A stretch of 64,000 nucleotides of DNA from Candidatus Marithrix sp. Canyon 246 (lineage in GTDB: Bacteria; Pseudomonadota; Gammaproteobacteria; Beggiatoales; Beggiatoaceae), in assembly GCF_001723685.1 (NCBI RefSeq), contig NZ_MCBX01000038.1, positions 124,001 through 188,000 on the forward strand. Direction: 5' to 3'. Of the stretch, positions 7,633 to 15,233 are shown piece by piece. Position 1 is the first letter of the stretch. Every line of letters begins with the position of its first letter. Both the position numbers and the translations under genes were made by a program. The notes below the pieces were generated by a model that saw nothing but the letters and a program-made list of their open reading frames with translations, was not told where the DNA came from and did not search any database.

Positions 7633-8727
7633 ATGACTGAACTTTCAAAACCACAGGTTGAAACAGCACTTTCAGAATACATAGATCCATATTTACAAAA
7701 AGATTTAGTATCAGCTAATGTAGTTAAGGATATTCAAATTGATGGTGGTAATGTCACAGTAAATTTAAAATTTGGTTTTCCTACTAAAGGTTACAATGAG
7801 GCTATCAGCAAACAATTAAACCTCAAAATTGCTGCCTTAGATGGTGTCAAAGATGTCACTATTCAGATTGACAATCAAATTGTTTCTCATGCCGCTCAAA
7901 AGGGTGTTAGTCCAATTAAAGGCGTTAAAAATATCATCGCTATTGCATCTGGAAAAGGTGGAGTTGGTAAATCTACCACTGCGGTTAATCTAGCTTTGGC
8001 TCTTTCTGCTGAAGGCGCGACTGTTGGTATTTTAGACGCTGATATTTATGGTCCAAGTCAACCACGTATGCTTGGTCTTAGTAAACAACAGCCTGAATCC
8101 AGTGATGGAACTAGTCTTGAGCCTGTTGTTAATTATGATATTCAGTCTATGTCTATTGGTTATCTTGTAGAAGAAGATAACCCAATGATTTGGCGTGGTC
8201 CTATGGTCACACAGGCTTTGGAGCAGTTATTAAAGGATACTCTGTGGCGCGAAATTGATTATTTAGTTATTGATTTACCACCCGGCACTGGTGATACTCA
8301 ATTAACTTTAGCTCAAAAAATACCTGTCAGTGGTGCTGTTATTATTACTACTCCTCAAGATATTGCCTTATTGGATGCACGCAAAGGTTTGAAAATGTTT
8401 GAGAAAGTAAATGTGCCAGTACTTGGCGTAGTTGAAAACATGAGTATTCATATCTGTAGTAAATGTGGTCATGAGGAACCAATATTTGGACAAGGTGGTG
8501 GATTACGCATGGCTGAAGAAACTAAGGTAGATTTTCTAGGTTCATTGCCTTTAGATATTAGTATTCGTAAAAATGCTGATGATGGTAATCCTACTGTGGT
8601 TGCTGATCCAGATGGACGTATTGCACAAATATATCATGAAATTGCTCGCCGTGTATCAGCCAAGTTATCTTTACAAGCAAAAGATTACAGTACCAAGTTC
8701 CCAACAATTAAGGTTGTAAATAATTAA
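7633..8727 (+). CDS. apbC: Iron-sulfur cluster carrier ATPase Mrp/ApbC
   Basis: A Mrp/NBP35-type P-loop ATPase that carries and delivers Fe-S clusters in the cytoplasm. Residues 1-90 form the MIP18/DUF59 domain; the deviant Walker [10 protein letters not shown] lies near residue 114, [10 protein letters not shown] follows, and [12 protein letters not shown] is the Walker B region. The conserved CSKCG pair that binds the bridging cluster is present. The 364-residue length is normal. GGATATT lies upstream of the ATG. It is the first gene of a conserved cytoplasmic stretch (apbC, dcd, osmC); the dcd start follows 11 bp after its stop. Confidence 0.95.
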   Translation: MTELSKPQVETALSEYIDPYLQKDLVSANVVKDIQIDGGNVTVNLKFGFPTKGYNEAISKQLNLKIAALDGVKDVTIQIDNQIVSHAAQKGVSPIKGVKNIIAIASGKGGVGKSTTAVNLALALSAEGATVGILDADIYGPSQPRMLGLSKQQPESSDGTSLEPVVNYDIQSMSIGYLVEEDNPMIWRGPMVTQALEQLLKDTLWREIDYLVIDLPPGTGDTQLTLAQKIPVSGAVIITTPQDIALLDARKGLKMFEKVNVPVLGVVENMSIHICSKCGHEEPIFGQGGGLRMAEETKVDFLGSLPLDISIRKNADDGNPTVVADPDGRIAQIYHEIARRVSAKLSLQAKDYSTKFPTIKVVNN

Positions 8728-8738
8728 TCAGTAGAATA

Positions 8739-9305
8739 GTGAGTATTAAATCTGATAAATGGATCCGCCGCTTAGCGGATTCTTACCGCATGATAGAACC
8801 CTTTGAAGCGCAACAAGTAAAACAAAATGCAAAGGGAAAATTAATTTCTTATGGTACATCTAGCTATGGTTATGATGTACGTTGTGCTAATGAGTTTAAG
8901 ATATTTACCAATATAAATGCTAGTATTGTAGATCCAAAAAACTTTGATAAACAAAGCTTTGTTGATATTATAGCGGATGAATGTATTATTCCTCCTAATT
9001 CCTTTGCTTTAGCGCGTACAGTTGAATATTTTAGAATTCCTCGTGATATTTTAGGAATTGTATCGGGTAAAAGTACCTATGCAAGAATGGGAATTGTAGT
9101 TAGCAATACTGTAATAGAACCAGAATGGGAAGGGCATATTACGTTAGAATTTTCTAACACAACTCCATTGCCAGCTAAAATTTATGCTAATGAAGGCGTT
9201 GCTCAAGTATTATTTTTAGGAGCAGATGAAGTCTGTGAAACTTCCTATAAAGATAGGAATGGTAAATATCAAGGGCAAACCGGGGTTACATTGCCGAAGG
9301 CTTGA
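8739..9305 (+). CDS. dcd: dCTP deaminase
   Basis: dCTP deaminase converts dCTP to dUTP, feeding thymidylate synthesis. The 188-residue protein has the family's [32 protein letters not shown] and [19 protein letters not shown] motifs; the last contains the catalytic Glu and lies in the dUTPase-like core. Translation probably starts at a GTG (8739), which gives the expected N-terminus [11 protein letters not shown]. It lies 11 bp after apbC, a neighbourhood often seen in gammaproteobacteria. Confidence 0.96.
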   Translation: MSIKSDKWIRRLADSYRMIEPFEAQQVKQNAKGKLISYGTSSYGYDVRCANEFKIFTNINASIVDPKNFDKQSFVDIIADECIIPPNSFALARTVEYFRIPRDILGIVSGKSTYARMGIVVSNTVIEPEWEGHITLEFSNTTPLPAKIYANEGVAQVLFLGADEVCETSYKDRNGKYQGQTGVTLPKA

Positions 9306-9368
9306 TTATCACTTGATTTATTAAAATTCAATAATATATTAAATGACTTAAATCATTAAGGAAATAAT

Positions 9369-9806
9369 ATGGCTACAAAACAATTTAAAATCAGCGCGAA
9401 GTTAGTTGAAAACTTTAAAATCGAAGCTCAAATACGCGATCATCATTTAATTGTTGATCAACCAAAGTTAGCTGGTGGAAATAATGAGGGCCCGAGTCCT
9501 CTTGAATATAATTGCTTCTCACTTGCTGCTTGTGTACTAAGTATTGGGCAGATTATTGCGAAACAAAAAAGAATCGAGTTGAGAAATTTTGAAGCGACTG
9601 TGATCAGTGAACTAGATCCTGATGTATATATGGGAAAAAATAAAGAACTTCGCTCTGGTTTTACCAGTTTTAAAGTTTTAACTAAAATTGATGCTGATAT
9701 GTCTATAGAAGAAAAGAAAGCATTTTTAGAAGAAATTGATCTTCGTTGTCCAGTTTCAGAAAATCTTCAACAAGCCACCTCTGTTACACTTGAATTAGAT
9801 CAATAA
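9369..9806 (+). CDS. OsmC/Ohr family protein
   Basis: This 145-residue protein is of the OsmC/YhfA-like family of thiol peroxidases and related proteins. Visible markers are the glycine-rich GGNNEGPSPLEY segment, the first cysteine in LAACVLSIG, and the second in CPVSENL near the C-terminus. The two cysteines match the redox pair of the family, though the SPLEY form differs from classical OsmC and Ohr. Cytoplasmic, with no signal. It follows dcd by 63 bp and ends at a bidirectional hairpin. Confidence 0.88.
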   Translation: MATKQFKISAKLVENFKIEAQIRDHHLIVDQPKLAGGNNEGPSPLEYNCFSLAACVLSIGQIIAKQKRIELRNFEATVISELDPDVYMGKNKELRSGFTSFKVLTKIDADMSIEEKKAFLEEIDLRCPVSENLQQATSVTLELDQ

Positions 9807-9820
9807 TTTTTATCATTAGT

Positions 9821-9844
9821 TTGGGCTTACGAAAGAAAGCCCAA
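9821..9844. terminator. Hairpin between convergent genes
   Basis: TTGGGCTT (9821-9828) pairs with AAGCCCAA (9837-9844), placed between the osmC-like and caspase stop codons. It may end transcription in both directions; it also belongs to the GTTGGGC hairpin family at 821-892. Confidence 0.6.
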
Positions 9845-9850
9845 CAAAAT

Positions 9851-10639
9851 TTAAAATGTATTTTTACAGCGATATTTATAAATAAATGCTGTTACTTCTT
9901 TCTTTGTCATTCGATAAATATTTTTTAAACTAAAAGATGGGTATTTTTTCATATTTTTAATAAATATAGATGTAAATAAGCCACCATCACGTAATTCCCA
10001 AGCTGCTTGATCTTCTTTAGCCGCTGGATATAAAATCCCTTTTAGAGTAGGCTGAAATGTCCTTCTGGTTCTGCATTTTTTATGTTTTTGTTTATTACTC
10101 CAAAATTTAGACTTTGTATGTTGGCAAGCTCCTCTTAATAAGCCGCTAGCAAAACAAGTATCAATCACAGTTAGAATTTTATTGGTTTTTATCTTATTTA
10201 CTAAATAAACAAAAGCATCATCACTTAAAAATTCCATTCCTTTGCCTGAATAATGAACTGTCACAAAAGCTTCGTCATAACAGTCTTTTTCGTCGCCGCT
10301 ATGGTCAACTAACTTAGTACCATGCCCAGAAAAGTATATAAATACTTGATCTTGTTGATGTACTAATTTGGCTAATCTTTGTAAAACATATTCAAATTCC
10401 CATCGTTTAACGTTTTTAAGCACACAAATATTAGAAGATGGAATACGAAAACGCTTTTGTATGCCTTTAGCAAAGGATACTGCATCAAAATTGCTCATTT
10501 TCAAGCCTTTAGTATTGGCTCCCATTGCTAATACAAAAGATGTAGGTTTTTTAGTATGATTTTTCCAACAATTCAATGCTGATGCGCTGATATTGTTGCT
10601 TAGAAATACTAATATTAATACTAATAAATATTTTTTCAT
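9851..10639 (-). CDS. Exported caspase-like protease (C14 family)
   Basis: A 262-residue protein with a signal peptide (about residues 1-21) and a compact caspase-like domain. Catalytic His106 is in IYFSGHGT and catalytic Cys162 in VIDTCFASG. The CFASG form resembles metacaspases with a DxC(F/H)SG motif and differs from the DACR form of its neighbours. An insert rich in Lys and Cys follows (KFWSNKQKHKKCRTRR), a possible self-cleavage region (inference). The start overlaps the stop of the OmpA-C lipoprotein by 4 bp, and that gene overlaps the next caspase by 1 bp, so the three are one operon. Confidence 0.9.
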   Translation of the reverse strand: MKKYLLVLILVFLSNNISASALNCWKNHTKKPTSFVLAMGANTKGLKMSNFDAVSFAKGIQKRFRIPSSNICVLKNVKRWEFEYVLQRLAKLVHQQDQVFIYFSGHGTKLVDHSGDEKDCYDEAFVTVHYSGKGMEFLSDDAFVYLVNKIKTNKILTVIDTCFASGLLRGACQHTKSKFWSNKQKHKKCRTRRTFQPTLKGILYPAAKEDQAAWELRDGGLFTSIFIKNMKKYPSFSLKNIYRMTKKEVTAFIYKYRCKNTF

Positions 10640-11520
10640 AAAATTAATTCTACTCTCCTATTTAAGGCGTTAATTTGTTCAGGTGTATATATTATAGCAT
10701 GTACTAATTGCAACGGTTGTCTTTTTCCTTTACATTTTATATTGATATTTGCTGTTACGCCTACTTTTTCTAAATATTTTTTTACTGCCAAAGCGCGTTG
10801 TTTTGAAATTTTATCATTAATAGCATGATTTCCCTTAGTATCGGTATGTCCAATCAAGGTAAGTTTGGTTATATTTTGTTGTTTTATATAATTCGCTAAT
10901 TGTTGAAGAAATTTTTTAGTTTGACTATCCAGTTTTGTTGTCGCAAAGCTAAACTGTATTGGTATATTTTCTGGTGCCACACCACGTATTTTTCCAAAAA
11001 TACTTTGACTGCCTGTGGTTAAAATTTGTGTTTGATAAGCTAGTTTTAATAATTGTCTAATAGAAGCTGGTTCTGGTGCTTGGGGTGTTGCTTGCTTATC
11101 TCTCATTAAATCAATAGCCTGATTATAGAATCTAGCCGCTAATTGCCACTGATGACGATAAACTGCAATATCCCCGTAGATTGCTTGAGTTCCCCAAGTT
11201 GTTATAGGGGCGCGTTTTAACCATGTTTTAGCTGTTTTTATTCGTTGTTGTTGAATTAATTTATCAGCTCGTGCAGCGGCAATTTGCGCCATACTGCGTT
11301 TGACATTATCTACATAAGAAACTGAACAATCAGCTTGTCTATTTAATATATATAAGAATTTTTCTAAACTTTCAAAGTCAGATTGCTTAATTGCTTGTTC
11401 TACTGAAGATTGGTAGTCAAGGCAACTGCTAGATATTTTAACAGAACGTGTTAGTTTTTCTTTTTTTATTGTTGTACAACTACTAGTAAGAACCAGTATT
11501 ATTATAAGTATATTTTTCAT
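10636..11520 (-). CDS. OmpA-C domain lipoprotein
   Basis: A 294-residue lipoprotein (lipobox TSSC, Cys15). Residues 30-150 are helical with repeat-like character (RADKLIQQQRIKTAKTWLKR, then a TPR-like AARFYNQAIDLM). The C-terminal domain is OmpA-like: IQFSFATTKLDSQTKKFL, KLTLIGHTDTKGNHAINDKI, LSKQRA-type helix with KYLEKVGV, and NRRVELIL. It should bind peptidoglycan from an outer-membrane anchor. It is sandwiched by overlapping stop/start codons between two caspase genes, the same pairing as at 4.9-6.9 kb, which suggests a scaffold or sensor for the proteases (inference). Confidence 0.88.
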   Translation of the reverse strand: MKNILIIILVLTSSCTTIKKEKLTRSVKISSSCLDYQSSVEQAIKQSDFESLEKFLYILNRQADCSVSYVDNVKRSMAQIAAARADKLIQQQRIKTAKTWLKRAPITTWGTQAIYGDIAVYRHQWQLAARFYNQAIDLMRDKQATPQAPEPASIRQLLKLAYQTQILTTGSQSIFGKIRGVAPENIPIQFSFATTKLDSQTKKFLQQLANYIKQQNITKLTLIGHTDTKGNHAINDKISKQRALAVKKYLEKVGVTANINIKCKGKRQPLQLVHAIIYTPEQINALNRRVELIL

Positions 11521-13121
11521 TATTTATTACCACTAAAAAACGCATATTGCCCAACTTGGCAAGTATTACCACGTAAAGATTTGCTTATTTGTTTGGGAGT
11601 GGGCAGATTCGGCTGAACTTTAATTAATAATTGATGCAAATTAGTAACCGCTTGTTTGCATAATATCGCAACTAAATTATCGCCACCAAAAGGTGGAGAA
11701 ATTTGCATAGCTGGCATATGATAAGGAAAATCATTAATTAATAATGGATCATTATAATTAGCTAATGGATACATTAATTGCAATTCACCATTTCCAGTAA
11801 GATTAAAGATAGTTAGTGCATTTAAACCTTCCCTAATATCACCCGGGGCAATAGTAAAATGTAATATTTCTCCTTGTTGATGCAATTCATCTCCCTCACG
11901 CAAACGAATATCAATTGGTTTATATTTTTTATTAAACCATAATTCTAAAAATTTTAGCAAACGCGCTTTATCTATTAAGCGTTGCCAATTTTTGTGCTGA
12001 TTTGAAAACTCAGTGATTTGATCACCTGTATAATTAAACGCTGTTATTTTATTATTATTTATTTGAAACAATAAATCAAATTCTGAACTAGTATTAACTG
12101 AACGAAAATGACTTAAATTACTAGGTATTTGAGTCTTTTCTGTTGTAATATTAATTATTACATTAGTTGGAGATGGTGGTAAAGGTTCAGGTGCTGATGC
12201 AAGCACAAGAGTATCATCTGCACGTGGTAATAATTTGGGTTTTTGTAGATTATTGGTTTTTTGACTTACCTTTTTTCTTAAAAAATTATGAAGCTCACTA
12301 CGGCTTAAATAATTATCAAAATTATAATCTGCATATCCCATTAAAGCTTGAGAAAAATACCAACTTAATGCACCATATTGTTTACCTTCAAAAGTAACTT
12401 CGCTGATTTTTAATATTTCTTCATCAACTCCCATAATATGAGTGACATGTTGCAAAGTTTGACGTTCATCACCTTGCATAGGTTGAGGAATATTGGCTTT
12501 AATTGTCCAATTACCAGCAGTACGCATTTTTCCCAAGGTTTGTCGTTTTGCACCACGCACCATTCCTCTGGAATGACAAGCATCTATAACAACAACAATC
12601 TTATAATCACTAGCTTCCTCAAATAAACTATAGAGTTCATCATCAGTAATAAAACCTTGTTTACCATTAAAATCATGAAAAATAAGAGCCTCATCTTGCC
12701 CATCTAATTCATCTAAAGGCAAAGTATCTGAGTTTAGTTGAATACCATGCCCAGAAAAGGTCAAAATAACTATATCACCCTTCTTAGCTTTGTTTAACAT
12801 ACTTCTCCAAGCACGATCAAAACCAGCACGAGTAGCCTGCTCATCCAACAAAACACGAGTATTTACATTAGCTTGCTTAAAAGCTTTGTGTAATATCTTA
12901 GCATCATTAACAGCACCTTCTAATCGCCAATTAGCTCCTAATTTTGGAAATTTATTAATACCGATTACTAATGCGTGCTGAGATGGTAATTTTTTTATGA
13001 TCTTTGATGATCGCTCTATTGGTGGAGGAGGATTTGGTTTACAAGCTTGAAATAGAAAAGATATTAATAATAATGCTATATATAATATGTGGTTATGTTT
13101 GTTCATAGTGGTTAAATTCAT
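11520..13121 (-). CDS. Caspase-like lipoprotein with DUF4384-like C-terminus
   Basis: A 533-residue lipoprotein (lipobox FQAC, Cys27). The caspase domain spans about residues 48-300, with catalytic His125 in TFSGHGI and Cys182 in VIDACHSRG. Residues about 395-500 resemble DUF4384, which often follows bacterial caspase domains (LHFTIAPGD, GNGELQLMYPL). Two starts are possible: 13121 or 13106; both leave an intact signal. The first ten residues are encoded by repeat sequence shared with 15148-15183 and 17409-17444, ending at a palindrome. First gene of the caspase/OmpA/caspase operon; it probably acts at the outer membrane. Confidence 0.92.
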   Translation of the reverse strand: MNLTTMNKHNHILYIALLLISFLFQACKPNPPPPIERSSKIIKKLPSQHALVIGINKFPKLGANWRLEGAVNDAKILHKAFKQANVNTRVLLDEQATRAGFDRAWRSMLNKAKKGDIVILTFSGHGIQLNSDTLPLDELDGQDEALIFHDFNGKQGFITDDELYSLFEEASDYKIVVVIDACHSRGMVRGAKRQTLGKMRTAGNWTIKANIPQPMQGDERQTLQHVTHIMGVDEEILKISEVTFEGKQYGALSWYFSQALMGYADYNFDNYLSRSELHNFLRKKVSQKTNNLQKPKLLPRADDTLVLASAPEPLPPSPTNVIINITTEKTQIPSNLSHFRSVNTSSEFDLLFQINNNKITAFNYTGDQITEFSNQHKNWQRLIDKARLLKFLELWFNKKYKPIDIRLREGDELHQQGEILHFTIAPGDIREGLNALTIFNLTGNGELQLMYPLANYNDPLLINDFPYHMPAMQISPPFGGDNLVAILCKQAVTNLHQLLIKVQPNLPTPKQISKSLRGNTCQVGQYAFFSGNK

Positions 13122-13127
13122 TTTTTT

Positions 13128-13160
13128 AGACCTGACAGGTTTTTAAAACCTGTCAGGTCT
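13128..13160. repeat. 33-bp AGACCTG palindrome, full copy
   Basis: Inverted arms AGACCTGACAGG and CCTGTCAGGTCT flank a short A/T centre. Together with the adjoining 13092-13127 it forms a block also present at 15148-15216 and 17409-17459. It lies a few bases upstream of the caspase start. Confidence 0.9.
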
Positions 13161-13172
13161 TTCGATGTCAAA

Positions 13173-13886
13173 TTATTTTTTTGAATAAATTCTTAAAGAT
13201 AAATCATCATACCATTCTCGAAAAATTGAACATTTATTCCTGAGTGTTTCAATTTTAATTTCTTTTAATAACAAAGGCGTATGTACTCCTTTGCTAAAAA
13301 TTTCTTTGCAATTATATTGTTCAGTCGATTCAATCAATGTTTCAGACAATTTTTCTTTGCAACAATCTCTATCAGGATCATATGCACTAAAGGATTCTGG
13401 GGCATCAAAGGCAATGTTTTTGTTTTGACTTAGCCACCAACGCATTGCTTGGTGGTTGTTACGAAAATCTACATGTTTGGCAATCGTGTTATTCCAATCT
13501 GCGATCAGCCACGATTCTATTTCAGGTGCAGCAAATCCAATTATACGTTCTATATCTTTTGCTGCTTTAACTGTATCAATTGCTTGCAAAAACATTTCTA
13601 TTTGTTTATTTTGATCACGACAATCTAAATCATCTATCACTAAAATTAAATCACAACTTTCTTCATTGTCTAAGGCAGTTTTCAAACGTTCTTTGATTTG
13701 TTTTGCTAAACTTTTGCTAGTTTTACCATATCCATAAGATACACCAGCTTTTCGTTTGCCAGCAGGTTTTTGATAAATAGGTGTTTTTCTATCAAATTGA
13801 CAATCTGGAAAATGTTTTTCCAGAAAGTTAGGAACTAAACCATGAACTTCAGATTCACCACCTCCTGCAAATAACCATATTACCAA
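13173..13886 (-). CDS. DUF4276-like (Toprim-type) partner of an ATPase
   Basis: A 237-residue cytoplasmic protein whose N-terminus IWLFAGGGESEVHGLVPNFL resembles the DUF4276/Toprim-like families, which begin with a strand followed by a conserved E(G/S)xxE motif. A second acidic cluster, LILVIDDLDCRDQNKQ, fits the Toprim DxD position. The start overlaps the stop of the AAA ATPase by 7 bp, the usual arrangement for OLD-like ATPase/nuclease pairs in phage-defence loci. Metal-dependent nuclease activity is inferred from this. An alternative is a non-nucleolytic Toprim-like partner. Confidence 0.7.
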   Translation of the reverse strand: MVIWLFAGGGESEVHGLVPNFLEKHFPDCQFDRKTPIYQKPAGKRKAGVSYGYGKTSKSLAKQIKERLKTALDNEESCDLILVIDDLDCRDQNKQIEMFLQAIDTVKAAKDIERIIGFAAPEIESWLIADWNNTIAKHVDFRNNHQAMRWWLSQNKNIAFDAPESFSAYDPDRDCCKEKLSETLIESTEQYNCKEIFSKGVHTPLLLKEIKIETLRNKCSIFREWYDDLSLRIYSKK

Positions 13887-15127
13887 GGCCAGCCTCCAAT
13901 ATCTGGATCACCAACGCGATAAAGATCACCTATTTGCCAGCCTTCTTGAAGTGGTTTTAATAAGCGTTTTCTTGATAAATGTTTTGGAACAAAATTATCT
14001 TTTTCTTTACAGAAACATATTACATCTTCTAAGTTATCAGTAAAATGATCCAGCAAATCTGGGCTATGTGTCGCAATTATAACTTGTGTTTTTTTAGCGG
14101 CTTTTTTTATCCATGCCGCTAATATATTCATCCAAGATACATGCAATCCTAATTCAGGCTCATCAATAACTAATAATTTTGGTAAAACCGGAGAATGTAA
14201 AATTGCCGCCCAACACAGCATACGCACCGCACCATCTGACATTTCATTTAAATAAAATGGTTCTTCAATATTTTCAAAATACCATTCTATTGTTAATCCT
14301 AAACGTCCTGATGGAATAGCTCTTACTCTACGTGTGGTAGGCAAAATAGTTTTCATTGCATTATTAATAATTTCATCAAAATCAATATTTTGATTGATTT
14401 GATTAAATAGAACCAATGATAAATTTTCCCCTGATGCTGATAGGAAAATTTCTTGCCCACCAATTTTAGGTTCATAATTGCGAATATCATGTAAGTTCAT
14501 ATTATTTGCATTATAAAAACGCCACTGAGCTATGGTTTCTATTAAATGTCGTCGTACTTTATATATAGGCGCAGTTTCTGGGGAAATTTTGCTATTTTCA
14601 AGTAACTTGCTAATGCTGATTAATGCTAAGTCATTGATAGGTACATCATGTAAAGGTTCAAAACCCTTTTCAGATTCACACATAACTATGCCTTCACTAC
14701 TTTTTGTATTATGGCATTGATAATAAAGCTGATCTGTAGTTGTACGCAATAATTCTTTATGTATTGTCACCCGCCTACCATCACCAGATATATCTAATTC
14801 TAATTCAAATATAGCTCCATTAGGCATAACATTAGTCATAGTAAATTCAAATTGAAATTGCACACGAGCTGGACGATTTATTTTACTATTTAATATTTTA
14901 GAAGTCCCTAATTTATCAATTGCGACTTCTAAACCTGTTAATCCAATATCTGTTTCAATTCTAGCTGTCACACAATTTTTTAAAAAATTTAATATTCCAA
15001 TTAGATTACTTTTGCCACAACAATTAGGACCAATGAAAACATTCAACTTATTTAGATCAAGTGTTTCTTTAATAAGTAAATTTTTATAATTTTGCAGAAT
15101 TATTTTTTGAATAGATGGATATGACAT
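13880..15127 (-). CDS. AAA ATPase, RecF/OLD-like (AAA_21)
   Basis: A 415-residue ABC-class ATPase. Walker A is GPNCCGKS (residues 33-40), the signature-like segment is LNEMSDGAVRMLCW, Walker B is LLVIDEPELGLH, and the H-loop is IIATHSPDLLDHF. Between them is a variable helical insert. It is a cytoplasmic protein of the type that couples ATP use to an effector encoded next door, here the DUF4276-like gene with a 7-bp overlap. The pair interrupts a caspase/TonB-receptor region and is flanked on both sides by copies of the same palindrome, hinting at insertion as a cassette. Confidence 0.9.
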   Translation of the reverse strand: MSYPSIQKIILQNYKNLLIKETLDLNKLNVFIGPNCCGKSNLIGILNFLKNCVTARIETDIGLTGLEVAIDKLGTSKILNSKINRPARVQFQFEFTMTNVMPNGAIFELELDISGDGRRVTIHKELLRTTTDQLYYQCHNTKSSEGIVMCESEKGFEPLHDVPINDLALISISKLLENSKISPETAPIYKVRRHLIETIAQWRFYNANNMNLHDIRNYEPKIGGQEIFLSASGENLSLVLFNQINQNIDFDEIINNAMKTILPTTRRVRAIPSGRLGLTIEWYFENIEEPFYLNEMSDGAVRMLCWAAILHSPVLPKLLVIDEPELGLHVSWMNILAAWIKKAAKKTQVIIATHSPDLLDHFTDNLEDVICFCKEKDNFVPKHLSRKRLLKPLQEGWQIGDLYRVGDPDIGGWPW

Positions 15128-15183
15128 GTTAGTACATTTAATGTATCGTTATGTTTGTTCATAGTGGTTAAATTAATTTTTTT

Positions 15184-15216
15184 AGACCTGACAGGTTTTT
15201 AAAACCTGTCAGGTCT
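15184..15216. repeat. 33-bp AGACCTG palindrome, full copy
   Basis: Same arms as at 13128. The flanking block 15148-15183 is nearly identical to 13092-13127, and 15132-15183 matches 17393-17444, placing matched copies on both sides of the ATPase/DUF4276 pair. Confidence 0.9.
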
Positions 15217-15233
15217 TTCAGCGTATAAAAGAC

